A stretch of DNA of 64,000 bases. Source: Apostichopus japonicus (taxonomy: Eukaryota > Echinodermata > Holothuroidea > Aspidochirotida > Stichopodidae). A program made the translations under genes and the position numbers. The notes below the pieces were generated by a model, which was not told the DNA's origin, ran no database searches, and worked only from the letters and a program-made list of their open reading frames with translations. Shown here piece after piece: positions 11,835 to 43,609 of this stretch; the stretch's first letter is position 1; each line of letters starts with the position of its first letter. Location: the NCBI RefSeq assembly GCF_037975245.1, contig NC_092578.1, forward strand, positions 12,444,321 to 12,508,320, in the 5' to 3' direction.

Positions 11835-13391
11835 CGTTGGTGAGCTCTGGGCAGCGGTAGCAGCGATGAGGAAGGGAAAGTCCCCGGTCCCGATGGCCTC
11901 CCTGCTGAGTAATATAGGACTTCTGGGAGGTTCTCGGTGGGGACTTTAGAGACGTGTTCGCTACCGCTTTCCAGTTGAATTACATGAGCCAAACACAGAG
12001 GGCTGGAAATATTGTTCTCCTCCCAGAGTCGGGGACCCTTTGGACCCTAATAGGCGTACAATAACGCTGTTAAATCTGGACTACAAAATCCTGGCCAAAG
12101 CATTAGGAAATCGCTTAGCGAATGTGATGCCGGATATTGTAGGTCCTCTCCAGACTTGCGCTGTGCGAGTCCTTCGGATTGAACTCAGTGTTTATTCGTT
12201 GGTTCTCGTTACTAAGGACGTCACGAGCATGGTCACTGTTAACGGATTTACTTCTGGTCCCTTCCCGGTTCGAAGGGGAGTCCGTCAGGGTTGTCCCCCT
12301 CCCCGTTGTTGTATGTTCTCTTCAGCGAAACGCTCAGTACCTCGCTGGACAGATGCTTGGGGTTTCGACCTTTCAATGTACCGGGTGGGGCTAGAGTTAA
12401 ATGCGTGCAATATACCGATGACGTCACTTGTATTGTGTCGGACCTCGTCTCCTTCAAGCCTTTATCGAAGGTTTTGGCGACCTTCTATGAGGCTATGGTG
12501 CCAGACTTAACAAGTCCAAGACCAAAGGGCTGCATTCAGGAGGTTGGCGTGGCCAATCCCTCCCGTTCGATGCTACTTGGTCAGATGTCATGATCAGGGT
12601 AATCGGCATCTGGCTAGGTTATGGTGCCCCGGAGGCCACCACTTGGGCCGAGAAGGCTGATCAGGTGGAGACAAGGCTCGACACATTCAATCGGAGGTGA
12701 CTCTCCCTCCCTGGGAAGGTTACAGTTGTCAATCGTTTTATTTTTTCCTCTCCTTTGGTATCCTGGTACGGTGATCGCTGCACCAGATTATTCCTTGGTG
12801 CGATTGGAGAGGATCATTTTTTATTTCATTTGGGGAAAGTGCAAACCAAACCTTCTCAAAAGGACCGTTCTGTAAAAGACCCCCTTGAGCGGGTGGGCAT
12901 GGTTTGGTCCACCTACCATCTTAACTTCGCTTTCTCCTTTTGAAAGGTTTTTTCGTTGCGTTTGAGAATCCCTCGTTTGCCTTTTTTGTTAGGTTCTGGG
13001 TGGTTTTCTTTTTCGCCACTACTGGCCCGGATCCTTTTCCAATAACCGGCCAAAGGCGACACGCTCTTCGGGGGTGTATACTCAGATTGGTGACTCACTT
13101 TGTAGAATCTAAGAGGAGGGTGGGCCAGATGTTCTGCTTAACGTGGCCCCCTCGGCTTGCCAAACCGCCATCTCTCCAGATGTGTGGTGTTCTGTGTGTT
13201 GTAAGTCATTAGATAGCCGTCTCCGGGACTTCGCGAGGAGGATTGCACATGGGGTCCTCATCACTAACCATTTTCGCCTAGTCAGGTGGCGATTAGGTTA
13301 TGGGATTTGTCCCTGTGTGGGCTGTAAAGCCATCAGGACTATGCAACACCTTTTGCTAAAGTGTCCCTTTGTCCGGTTGGTGTGGGAATGA
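11835..13391 (+). pseudogene. Tx1/L1-like LINE ORF2 relic (reverse transcriptase to C-terminal knuckle)
   Basis: Fragments in shifting plus-strand frames follow LINE ORF2 order. GKSPGPDG (near 11872) and NIVLLPeSGDPLDP (near 12020) come first. They are followed by ITLLNLDYKILAKALGNRL (RT block), RRGVRQGCP with SPLLYVLFSETL (12270-12320), and YTDDVT (about 12413), a variant of the YxDD active site. At the C-terminus CVGC..IRTMQHLLLKCPFVRLVW (to 13391) matches the CCHC knuckle. Several frameshifts and deletions are present, so it is dead. Tx1/L1 affinity is judged by eye. Confidence 0.85.
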
Positions 13392-14544
13392 TGGTTTCAC
13401 GCCTTCATTATTGGTGTTATTGGTTGTTATTGTTTTGGTTATTAGTGTTATTGGTTGACCTCAGATGACTAGTGACCCGACTTAGCGTGTGTTGTTCGCA
13501 GAATTGATATGTGTTTATGAAGGGGGGGGGGGAGGTTTGTCTATACCAGACAACAAGTCTTCCTGGAGATCCTCGCTAATAGCAGCACTGGAGTACAGGT
13601 TCGAAAAGAACGACCTAAATACCTCAGATGACTAGTGACCTGACTTAGCGTGTGTTGTTCGCACAATTGACGTTGTGTTTATGAAGGGTGCACAATCCTA
13701 CAAAATTTCTCAATGAGTCGGTATTCACATCTGGTCTGTTTTCCCTCAAGTTACCCTATTATATAGTTGACTCAATGTCATCAGTCTTACATGACACTCG
13801 TAACTCCCATATAATAACGGGTTTGCGACAGTGTCTATCCACGGTCGATCACACCTCAAAGTTCCCCAATAAGTCCTAAGTGGCTTCCTGAGCCAAAGTG
13901 ACACAATTAGCATACCAGCCATAACATATAGTCAGGGTGCAAGCCCGGTTTCATTTACACGTTTGAGGACGGAAGGTTTGATGGTCCCGATCAGAAAAGG
14001 GCACAGGGGGTCTGGGGATTGAATATGAATTTCCTTTTTTTTTCCAGGAGGTCATCTTGGATTCTGGCCGCCATCTTGGAAGTGGGTGGCCCAAGCAACA
14101 TACCATGACCATCATTTTTTTCAGTGAGCTCGGAAACACCTTAATTGACCCCTCATTTGTTCATCTCCGATTTTTACAGCCAGATATATGACATTTCGTT
14201 TTTTCTGGCGGCCATCTTGGATTTTGGCCGCCATCTTGGAAGTGGGTTACTCAAGCAACATGTCATGATCATCATCTGTTTCAGTGAACCCGAAAACACC
14301 TGAATTGACCCCTCATTTGTTCATCTCCGATTTTTACAGCCAGATATATGACATTTCCTTTTTTCTGGCGGCCATCTTGGATTTTGGCCGCCATCTTGAA
14401 AAATCGGAACCGATAAAGTGGGTTCCACGGATAAAATCGATAGATAGGTCGAAAAGAAACTCCATGCCAAATTTGGTACTTTTGTCCGGCCGGTAACGTT
14501 AAGCCTAAAAATTGTTGCTAAGCCACCTGACTAAGCGGGCCTGT

Positions 14545-16352
14545 CAATATTCAGCATGACGCTATGAAAGCTGCACCATGTATAAAATATTAATCTTTTG
14601 TGCAATATCACTCTCCATACATTGGCTCTCTATACGTTGAATTTCAAAGATGAACCTATCATTGAACATTGCAAGAAGGCATAGCCTATCAGAGATAGCC
14701 ATTTACAGTATCTCTGAAGTATGGTTCTGCATGTATTTGAAGCATTGTATTGGACGTGTCACCATACAAAGGACACATACAGTAGCTTAAGCAACTTTTG
14801 GGAGTCATTGTAGGATACCCCACACTTATTTAAGTGCAATAAGTGAATAACTAGCTAAGCTTCTTCCGGAGGAAACTGCTCACCATACACATAGGTTTTA
14901 TGGGATGAACTTTGTTTGCCATTTCCAACTGCTAAAAAAGTTTTCTGCTGGAAGCAGCCACATACCATCAAAATTGCAGTCTTACTGCAAATTATAAAAA
15001 CATCAATCGTTCATATATTTTATTAGAATTCAGTTATGTTAAAAATGCAGTAGTGAGAAACAACATTAAATGAGCAGGGATGTAATACTTGAATTGAAGA
15101 GGGGCTTTACACAGGTAGGCCTAGGCTATGGGTTAATGTTGGCTGCATCTTTTTATTACTGACCAATGATACATTTATCGGCAAAAACCAATATTTATAG
15201 GCCTAGGCTAGTAACAATATCTGTGCAACACTATTTGTACTACCTGTAGACCTAGGCTAGGCTATAGGCCAAAGCTTAGACATTTCTGAAAATAATTGGT
15301 TCCTACTCCAAAGGAAGTGCAAAGTTTCTAACCTCGGGCCTACAGAAAATTGAAGCAATAGGCCTACAATTACAAATACTGAACCCACACTCAGCAAAAA
15401 GCCATCCGTGAACCAACTGCACAGGCTAGATTTAACAAGGATTTAGAAATCGTAATATTTACACTACATCATAGTTCATACATGTTTTGTCAGGGCTAAC
15501 TTGATTCCATTTTAACCAAAATTTAAGTTAAGCCTTTCGGCCAAATGTTTAATGGTATTAAACCTACCTGACATTTCCTTCACTCTCATCAGTAGTGTTT
15601 GATACCTCCATCAGCACACTGACTGTTCTGTACTCAAGTGGTAAAACTCTCGAAATAATTCTGCTACACTGCTAACATCGACAAATAGGCAGTGTAGGCT
15701 AAGCGCACGGGCTAAGGAACAGGCTACGGTAAAGCAGCCGTACCTTAGCTACATAGGGTATCCCGAGCCTATTATAACTACCGTTTCTTTCAGTGTTAAA
15801 TAGAAACGAGTTTTTAATATAAAGGATGCTTAAAATGGCCGATAACAGGTAAGTTCAGTTAGATTACTAAAAAGGCCTATAAAGGACTTAACGGAGAAAT
15901 TAGCCCTAGATGTACGAATAGTAGAACTTCATTGTTTCACACCTTGATGCGGATAAATAGTTAGCTAACTAGCAACTAGATCCATAAGGCAATATTTATC
16001 TGCACAATTTACAACGTGTATTACGAACTAAACTGTGCACTTGCACATCAATTATTGTATCCGGACCCAACACACAGAAATCGGTACTTCTGTGAAGAAT
16101 GTTCCATTTTCATCACTATGGAAATAGCCGACTTTTCGATCTATTCATCGACTTCGAAATAATTCCTTAAATACCAATTTCAAACCATTGAGAGTTAACA
16201 TATATTTAAATATGAAACTTCGTTAAAGAAAAGTTTCAATTTTACACCATTGGTAGGTAGAAAATTGTATGGTGAAATATCCATATAAAATGGAACGGCC
16301 CAGTAGTTTTTAATTGAGTATATATATTTATTTTTCGAGACTTGGCATCAGC
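14545..16352. other. Non-coding, with TAGGCCTAGGC clusters
   Basis: No gene was seen. Around 15110-15270 the short palindromic motif TAGGCCTAGGC or variants recurs several times, and CCTAGGC/GGCCTA words are frequent through 15400. This looks like a dispersed low-complexity motif, with no function implied. Confidence 0.35.
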
Positions 16353-16426
16353 GGCGCCATGGCTTAGCTGGTTAAAGCGCCTGTCTAGTAAACAGGAGAT
16401 CCCCGGTTCAAATCCGGGTGGTGCCT
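16353..16426 (+). tRNA. tRNA-Thr (anticodon AGT)
   Basis: This is a complete cloverleaf. The acceptor stem GGCGCCA pairs with TGGTGCC (one G-T). The D arm GGCTTAGCTGGTTAAAGC provides the A box. The anticodon stem CCTGT/ACAGG closes the loop CTAGTAA with anticodon AGT (T33 present). The T arm CCCGG/CCGGG holds GGTTCAAATCC as B box. The discriminator T is at 16426, followed by TTCTTTTC, a Pol III terminator. No intron. It decodes ACU (and ACC after A34-to-I editing). All key positions are intact, so it is probably functional. Confidence 0.96.
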
Positions 16427-18551
16427 TCTTTTCTCAATGACCGACGATTTCGCTTAACATTTCTAGTCCAGTACACTTTTAAATGACAAGTCAATTCATT
16501 TTTCAACAAAGGACACTTAAAGTAGAACGATAGTGACAGAAAAAAAATCTCTAATTTTCATATATAATGTAGTTTATATGTTACCAAGCAACATATTTTT
16601 TTAATTTTCCAAATAGCACACCGGAAAGTTATAAAAAAGGGAATTGAAACATCGTTTTTTCGTCTCCGTAATTTAAGAATTTGCAAACACTGCAACGACC
16701 TTGAATAGCCCTCAGGTCAGTGAATGACGTCACTGTGATGATCTTTTCTGTTGTGCACTGTTCAGTACGGAGCTGTGCGTGCATTTCGTGTCAGCATAAC
16801 TGTTATTTTCCGGCGTAATGTTCAAGACATAAATAGATAATGAATATCATGGTGTTTCTTGATTTCTTCACCACGTGTTTACAAGTTTTTTTTTACGAAA
16901 TTTGCTGCGATTTCGCAACGATTTCCCAATATCTGAAGAGGTAACTCGCAAGCTGACCCAAAGTAACGTAAATCTCAAGATCACGTTTTTGGCGGGTTTT
17001 ATACAGAGTGATGTATGAATGTGCTCACTTACCAGTCAAACTGGCACAATAACAATAGTGATGATAGTCTCCAACGTAGATTAGTATAACATCCGAAAGA
17101 AAATCCAAAGTTCTAAACAAAGTAGATTCGCTTGTATGCACTAGGCCTACTGTAAAACATATACGTTCCTTGTTCCGTGCGTCATTAAATCCAACAGAAA
17201 GGTTTCATTGAGCTTGAAATACAACCGCATTTGAACTCAATCGAGTAGATAGTCTAGCTCGAACAATTTTCTCACTACATGCAATGCCTATTGCGTTTAT
17301 TCACATGCATGCCTCGTGGTTTGGGCTTCAGGAGGAATCGTGTTCTAGCCCAACTTCACGTAGGTCCGCAAACGGTACTTTCACACTGTGCAAACATAAG
17401 TGACAGTGTGCGCTATACCGTAAGTAATACTTACACGATGTTTTGTTTCGCTCGAGCATACACACATTTCCTATTCGTATTACATTTAAAGTGGTTTGAA
17501 GGGTATGAACACATCTCTGCCCAAAAAACTCTGCCTAAGCGACGTCCATGCCCCAATTGAAATTTGCACGTTTATTCTCTCCTCACATAGTCTTTAGGTT
17601 GTTCACGTCTGACATGTCTTCCAGTTCCAACATTTACAGTTGCATTTATCAGGATATATATAAATAATGCGGCATAAAAGCATCAATCTTTCAAACTTTT
17701 TTTACTTTAGTGACCTTGCCACACGCAAATTTCAATTGGGCCCGAGATGGCTCTATGACCGATTATTCCGTAATTTACATTGGGGCAGTCGGCTTCACTA
17801 AAACGACAAGAAAAAGCAGGAACAATAACCCCTTATTAAAATTAGACCGTGTATCAAATCTCCTCTCTGGTTTAGGTTGTTTGTCGAGTCCAATATAGAG
17901 TAGGTTGCAACTAAACTTACACACTAAGTGCACACTGCTGAAGTACACTACGCCGAGCTCACTTTGTTATCATCATAATGACGTCAAATGTCACTGTAGA
18001 TCATGTGATCATCATATCGCTGTTCGCGAAAAGCCCAATTTTTGTTTAAAAAATCAACGAGTTTAGGAATTTTTTTTAAGCCTTTCCCAACATCGGGTTG
18101 ACTTGAATTTTCACATGTGTAATATGGAAACCAACTAGAATACTCTTGAATAAAATCGTATTTTTTCGTCGATGCTCAAAAATCACTATCGTTCATCTTT
18201 AAATCGAAAGCCGGAAGGTTTTGTGATTAAGCCATAACATTTTAACACCAAATGTTCCAATATCAAGAAAGAGTCCCCCTAGCGAATTATGACTAGTCAC
18301 GTAGTTACTGTAACGGCACAACGTACACTTTCTTTACCTAAATGAGGAATATTCCAGCGGCGGATCTTTCCTATATCACTCCGTTCAAGAGATGACGTCC
18401 TGGGGGAGGGGATGTCCCCTAGTTGGCAAAGCTTAAAACTGATTACACAATTATTTTAAAAAAATGTGAATTTTCTGTTTGGGTGGGGGGGGGGGCGGGG
18501 GCTGTGGCATGACATCCCGACTGGTAACCGGGTCGGACCTGATCCCCGCTT
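16427..18551. other. Non-coding, nothing recognised
   Basis: AT-rich sequence downstream of the tRNA. TGACGTCA-type CRE-like octamers occur near 16727 and 17980, but no promoter or exon context supports a gene. Confidence 0.35.
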
Positions 18552-18924
18552 CAGTGGCGTAGGAAGGTACTTTTGAGTGGGGGGGGGGGCTGAAGACTGA
18601 TGGCCGGCCTGGGGGAGGGGTCTAAGGGGAGGTTTCCCCCTCCCCCTTTGGAATTTTTTGCATTTCCAGGTGGCCTCAGATGCAATTTGGTGCAATATAG
18701 CACACTTCAACACCCACTCCAATTTGTAAACTTAATTTTGTATTTTCACCTGGCCTTAGATGCAATTTGGTGCCCCAAATGAGATTTTTTTTTCTCATTT
18801 GAAAATGAAAAAGGGGTTTTCTGACTTGTGAACCGGGGGGGGGGCGGAATGATACTTCCGCCCCTCCACATTTTTCGCTGGGGGAGCTGGCGCCCCCCCA
18901 GCTCCCCCGGTTCCTACGCCCTTG
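18552..18924. mobile_element. hAT-type MITE, copy 1 (373 bp)
   Basis: The terminal inverted repeats are CAGTGGCGTAGGAA at 18552 and TTCCTACGCCCTTG ending 18924, with 12 of 14 positions paired. The element is flanked by a perfect 8-bp target duplication CCCCGCTT (18544-18551 and 18925-18932), the size typical of hAT elements. It is non-coding. A second copy at 62954 is about 95% similar by eye, differing mostly in G/C homopolymer runs. Confidence 0.9.
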
Positions 18925-19239
18925 CCCCGCTTCGTATGCCACCGGCTGCCGTGATCTTGCAAAATGACTCAATGGAGTCATTCTAGATTCACAAATGTCA
19001 ATGAATCCTCAAATTAATAATATATGCGGTAGTGCTTCGTTTGCTTTTATGAAAATCAGGAGCATACGCAGATATTTGGACAAGCAATACATCTACAAAC
19101 ACATCCATCTGAACAATTACAACAGCATCCTCACCGCCTTCCGTGTACAGCTCTTCTACAGCTTCAACGCATTTGCAGTTTTACTTTTGGAGCTAACATG
19201 TTTACTAGGATTCAATCAGTCAGGCTTTTACATTTATTG

Positions 19240-19625
19240 ACCTCAATTGACCTTCCCCAATACCAAAAGCAGCCAAGAACCTACTGAGGGGCACTTATAT
19301 AACAAAATTGAGATTCTGTGAAGCTAAATTTACTCTTTTTTAGCTTGTTTAAAAGATTTTCAGATTTTGCCTCCTATTGACCTCAAACGACCTTTGACCA
19401 ATATCAAAACTGCTCAAAGTATAATTCTCATTAAGGGGCACCTAACATCCATCTTTATATGCCATTATAAAAATATGTTCAGATGTTCAGTAAGCTTTTA
19501 TAAGGTTTCCATATTTTTGCCACTAGTGACCTCAAATGATCTTTGACCTTGCTCAATGATGGAAACAGCCAAGAATTATTAAGGAGAGTGTGTTTACTAC
19601 ACAAGGGGTCACATATGCACCGACA
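19240..19625. repeat. TGACCT-rich interspersed repeat with CA-tract end
   Basis: Three imperfect units carry TGACCTCAAnTGACCTT.., AAnACwGCCAAGAA and AAGGGGCACnTA, ending at CCGACACACACACAG. The same word usage occurs in EFTUD2 introns (25880-26330, 26880-27360). No coding potential. Confidence 0.55.
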
Positions 19626-19647
19626 CACACACAGGTGTATTTTATGT

Positions 19648-19735
19648 TCAGAGCTAACCCCATTGTTTTTTCAGAGCTAGGACCCCCATTGCTTTTTTTC
19701 AGAGCTGGACCCCATTGTTTTTTCAGAGCTAAGAC
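19648..19735. repeat. Short tandem repeat, about 24-29 bp, four units
   Basis: TTTCAGAGCT followed by AnGACCCCATTG recurs at 19648, 19671, 19699 and 19723. Confidence 0.75.
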
Positions 19736-19745
19736 CAATTGTTTC

Positions 19746-22088
19746 TTAATTGTTCAAATCCACTTATCAGGACACTCAAACCTTAACAGAACTTTTCTGA
19801 GGATGTGGTGATTCTTTTCAAATGATGTCTGAGGACTTGGAATTCCTTGTTCAGTCAGTATACAACACAAAGTGCGCACATACATATGGTATCCCCATTG
19901 GTATTGTTTAAATAAAAAGTAATGAATGCTTTCTACCAAATAGGGGCAATTCTTATGGAATGGGGTAATTTGTTTAGGTTTTTCACACAACTGGGGAGTG
20001 TGTGTCTCCTGTGCTCCCCCTTCACTGCCCACCCACCCGCTGTGGAAAGAACACATCAAATGTCCAAGTGAGTTTGAGTGCTCTAATAGTGGCAGCAAAA
20101 GAGTGCCACAGCTTGATCTTTGGTGGACAGTTTTGGTCTTTCTCACATGCTGATTAAGGTTAAGTAAAGGAGATAATATATTGAGCTGAGGACTAAACCA
20201 ATTATCACAGCTTTTCATAGGCAAAGTACATGAAATAAGAAGGAAGAACTGTGTTTCCACTTTTCTTTACATTTTATTAAAAAGTTAATCTACATCTCAC
20301 CCCACACATGGGGAATAGTAACACTAACAATAAACTTACAATTTAACAACTTGATTTTGGTTGTATGTTACGAAAGCAAAATGCATCACCCAAAGATTTT
20401 ACATATATACAGACCCATTCCAAGTACTTGCTCAGTCAAATCAAAGTGAGAAATTGATACTTAATTTTTTTAAATTGACCCCACATTGGCAAAGTTTCAA
20501 GTCCACTTTCTAGCTACCAAAGGAAATGTGTGAAGATTATCTGTTTAACACTTTAAGTGAATGGTAAGAGGGAAATTTATCAAATGGAATGGAAGGAAAC
20601 TTAATTGATCGGAATTGTGGATCGACAGTGCCAGCGTCAGTAATCAGTTCAACATATTCAAAGATGGATCACGCTTACACATTCAGTGTTACAACGTTAC
20701 AACACAGTGGAAACTTTGATATTGGCAACAAAACCTGTTGATTCAAACTGCAAGTAATTTAACACACAATTCTTCTGGAGGTCAGCTTTAAGTACAAAAT
20801 ACTATAGAGGTAAAAGTACAGGCACAGAGGGTTGGGGATGGGGGTGGGGGGGGGCAAGAGACACCACAGGTTGCCTCCTTAAAGTTCCCCTTTCCACTTT
20901 TAACATTAATTCTGTTCAATATCAGTAAATGAGCAGAGGGATAAAGCCTTCTTATTAATCATTTGGAAGACAGCTAACATTGATAGAATCTTGAATGCTT
21001 CTGCATACATTTTACATTTTGGTGTAAATTGCTTGCAAATCTACAATGGAAATTCACAATCGGAAACACAGGTGTGCCAGTAAAAGTGGGTAAAGAGAGG
21101 GGTGTTGTTCCCTAGAATTTACATCCAATGGTAACATAATTTCCATGCAAACACTGTATTGATACTTCAAAGAATTCATATTTTAATATAAACATAACAC
21201 AAACAACAATAAGTTCATCAATGCTATTTGAATGTAATACATGCAGCTGCCAGACACAGACCCATTACACCATCTAGACTGTTACTTTATTCTGGACAGA
21301 TGGTTCACAGCGAATAGAGCAAAGAATATACATCTATAGTTTTAGAAAAATCCACAGGGGTTAATCAATATATGACAATGTTAGAACTGGTGCTTCCTTT
21401 TGTTAACCCCTCTCTCCCAGCCCCCAGCCCCCTGCCCCAACCACCCCTTCCCCACCCTCCTCCTCTCTGGCAAATATCAATGAAGTTTGGTAAATCAGTA
21501 ATTTTAAGGAAGGGGGACACATGAGGGGCACCAACACTATCCAAGGTGGACACAACAATCTGTTTTGGTACAACAAACACAGTAAATACACACATTATAT
21601 AGTGTTGGTAAATATTAAAGCTAATACATACTCAACTCCCACAGACTAGCATGACCGTATCAGAAATCATCATCATTGGATAACAGCTGAGAAATTAACC
21701 AAACCAAAAATAGAATAACTTTCCTTTAGGAAGCTCACAAATTGAATGTTTTAGATCAACATGGTGTTACAAGGAGACATTTGCCAATCTGATGTTAGTT
21801 CTGCTTAAAAATCCAGGATGATACATTTCCTTTCCAATTGTAGTATCTGAAAGATGAAACTATCAATTAAAATGATAGGCTGAACCATTTTGCAAACAAA
21901 TTATGCAATTTGCCGTATGACGAGCATATCATACCGAATAGGGTTAACTTAGAATGCTGTGATTGGCCACTTTGTAGAACAGCTTTAAACAAATTTCCTT
22001 CCATAAAAATGCTATCTGGAAACAATCCACCCTGTCTTAGCAGTTTTCAGTACTCAACCATTGCTTAGTCTTCAGTCATTATCATAAG
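19746..22088 (-). other. Downstream region of EFTUD2, possible long 3' UTR
   Basis: No further EFTUD2 codons are present. Candidate minus-strand poly(A) signals lie at 22089-22094 (AATAAA, about 180 nt after the stop) and near 21287. A 168-codon minus-strand frame at 19754-20260 resembles nothing I know. A C/G-biased stretch lies at 21410-21465. Confidence 0.35.
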
Positions 22089-22094
22089 TTTATT
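22089..22094 (-). terminator. EFTUD2: Candidate polyadenylation signal AATAAA for EFTUD2
   Basis: The plus-strand TTTATT is AATAAA on the transcript strand, about 180 nt downstream of the TAA stop. It is the first canonical hexamer after the stop. Longer UTRs using later signals are possible. Confidence 0.4.
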
Positions 22095-22273
22095 TGCACA
22101 AAATGACTCCATTTTTCATAGAAAACAGTCAAGTTCTGTTCATAAAAAAACTGTATGCCTTAACAAAGGCATTCGAATTGGTCCATTTTGAATTTTGTCC
22201 TTAATTTCCACCAGTGTGTTGATGGAAATATTCACACAGCATAAGGCAACCTCTGACCTATGAACAATATCGT

Positions 22274-41447
<19,174 letters not shown>

Positions 41448-41493
41448 CCTGTATGATCTGCTGAGCTACGTTTACAATTTTAATAGAGACCAA
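41448..41493 (-). other. EFTUD2: EFTUD2 5' UTR segment with candidate acceptor
   Basis: Upstream of the ATG, TTTGTTCCCTCAG|TTGG at 41494 is a good 3' splice site, so the leader is probably spliced. A plausible donor for a non-coding first exon is CACCAG|GTAAAT at 44618 (minus strand). The true first exon and start site are not determined. Confidence 0.35.
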
Positions 41494-42904
41494 CTGAGGG
41501 AACAAAAGGACAATTAAATAGTTAAAGTTTGTTAAAATATTTCAACATGCTAACTACTTGTTTTGATCAAACTATGTGTTAATCCCCTATGTTGCATATA
41601 ATGATATTCTTGCTTTTATTTTATTTGTACTCTTTTGTTCCCTGACACCTGAAGTTTTTGTTGAAGGCTTCTAATATTATCTGGGCAACTACCAGGTCTT
41701 GATGCTTTGTACTACTGGCAGTAAACCAAGCCACCATACTGGTTCTGATTGGTTTGAGGGACCGACCCCTTAGCTGCACACAATCTATTTCATATTCATG
41801 ATGGCCAGGCACTGTGACTTATCATCCCACTTATGTTTGAGGCATGAAAATTAATATGCTGTCCTACCCACATATAGCCAATCATAGTGATCCAGGTTTT
41901 ATCATTTTTTGTATATCTCTTGCACTGTGGAGTATGTTGTGAAGTGATCCTTTGAACTGCAGAGGGTTCTCTTGAACATTGACTGGGATAGGTCATGATT
42001 TTGAATTTTCTTTATTTGGCCCCATTGCACAATATTTCTATCTTTGAATAAATGTGTTAGTCACAGAGGCCAACAAACTATTTTTTATTTTGAGCACTTA
42101 GAATCATATGTGTTTAGAGTCCTAATTCCTGATACTGTAACAGTTAGACTCCTGTTTAATATCAATTCAACTCAACCCTTATGCATTCATCATGTGTGGT
42201 TGTGTACTAACTATTACTTTACGCATTTACGCAGTGTTATACTATATATAGTAATTAGTTGCACTTACACTGTGACTGTTGTGTGTGTAACTTACATTGA
42301 CAATTTATGATACAATTTTGATACACACAGCCTGAATAACAACAGCTAAACTTTATAGAGTGGAAGATGGAAACATCAACTTGAATGCTGAGGCTGTTTC
42401 ACAAATAATTTCCTTTTATATTGCATGCAGTTTTTCCTTACACATGTAACAGAGTGACTAAAGCTAACCATGCAGACCAAGGTAGCCCCAAATCCTGTCC
42501 TAACAACATCTCAATAAGCAAGTCCATCAAATAGGCCTTAGAATGCAATTTGAGTAACCACCTCGGGTATCACTTTGGGAGTGGTGGCTCAATATTGGCT
42601 TAACCTGATGGCCAAGTCAGTCATACTCACAGTTCTAAAAATTACTTTTTCCATGTTCTTGCTTTTTTTTTTAATTTTGGTAATTGCCGAGGCTTGAGGA
42701 AAAATAATTTGACACAGATTCAGAATCTGAATGGGTTAAGTCGGCAAAAATCAAACTAGAGGACATAAATGCCTACCGAACACTACAAAGTATGAGTAAA
42801 AGTATAAGTTATTAGATAACCAATCCAGAGTGAGTAAGCTTGCCTTTCAAACAGTCTTCTAGACTAGTTGCATGCACAATGTCTGATGGCAAAGCATTCC
42901 AATC
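41494..42904. other. Non-coding, probable EFTUD2 leader intron
   Basis: AT-rich, with no exons or transposon signatures that I can support. Confidence 0.3.
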
Positions 42905-43562
42905 TTTTAAGGTGCGGAGGAAGAAGGAATAATTATATAATATTTTTCTAGCATAGGGAACTTATAAGTTAAGATCTTGTTAAATTCTTGTGATAAACTT
43001 TTTGTTGGGATTAGATTGTCTTTATCAATTGATACAAGATTATTATTGACTTTAAAAGGCATTCTTCTTGTTTTTAGCAGGAGCCAATCTAATTCCTCAA
43101 GCATATTTGTCACACTGGATTTATAAGAGTAGTCTGCCATACAAAATCTGGCTGCTCTTCTCTAACAGCTTCTACTTTATCCACATTACACTGGTGATAG
43201 GGGTCCCAGACTACTGAAGCGTAATTGAGCACTGGCCTGACAAGAGTTTTGTATGCTGTAGTTTTAACATCTTTGGGACAGCTTGAGAGGTTATGTTTTA
43301 GAAGGCCAAGAACATGGTTTGCTTTATTGGTTATGTTTATTCATGTTTATCCATCTAAGTTAGCTATCAATTTCAAAACCGTGCAGTAAGGGTGAGAGTC
43401 AACAACTTTTAGAGGTTGGTTGCACAGGGTGTAGACGGTTGTTTTGTAACATTTTTTAGATGAAATTGAGAGGATGTAGCATTTAGAGGGGTTAAAATAT
43501 ATTTGCAATAAATAATTTATTTTGCTTATTTAAGTTTATTTAAGTCATCTTGGAGGATTTTG
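42905..43562 (-). pseudogene. CR1/Jockey-like LINE ORF2 3' relic
   Basis: Minus-strand fragments read ILQDDLNKL, FNPSKCYIL, LKVVDSHPY, then GLLKHNLSSCPKDVKTTAYK, LVRPVLNYASVVWDPYH and MADYSYKSSVTNMLEELDW. This is the order found in the RT thumb and C-terminal region of CR1/Jockey-type elements. Stops and a gap near 43330-43380 show that it is dead. The 5' part, including the catalytic YxDD, is absent. Confidence 0.85.
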
Positions 43563-43609
43563 TTGGTCAGTTTGGTTATCACTATGAATGATTGCCACAT
43601 TTTATTGTT

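Larger units (their letters stand above)
10630..14544. repeat. 3.9-kb palindrome (inverted repeat with arms of about 1 kb)
   Basis: Left arm 10630-11829 and right arm about 13530-14544 are reverse complements over most of their length. They share AGTCAGGTGGCTTAGCAAC, CGGCCGGACAAAAGTACC, the AAGATGGCGGCC monomers, GTTATTATATGGGAGTTACG and AGACTTGTTGTCTGGTATAG. The right arm has one 160-bp monomer fewer. It also has a direct duplication of about 65 bp (13460-13525 and 13622-13688, ACTAGTGACCyGACTTAGCG). The loop holds a LINE relic. No target-site duplication is evident at the outer ends. Confidence 0.92.

Noticed and set aside
16600-18260. Possible long inverted or direct repeat around GTTTTTTCGTC / GTATTTTTTCGTCG words
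   Set aside because: Similarity is limited to short AT-rich words and does not extend.
19754-20260. 168-codon minus-strand ORF downstream of EFTUD2
   Set aside because: No recognisable domain, no splice or start support, and it lies in possible 3' UTR sequence.
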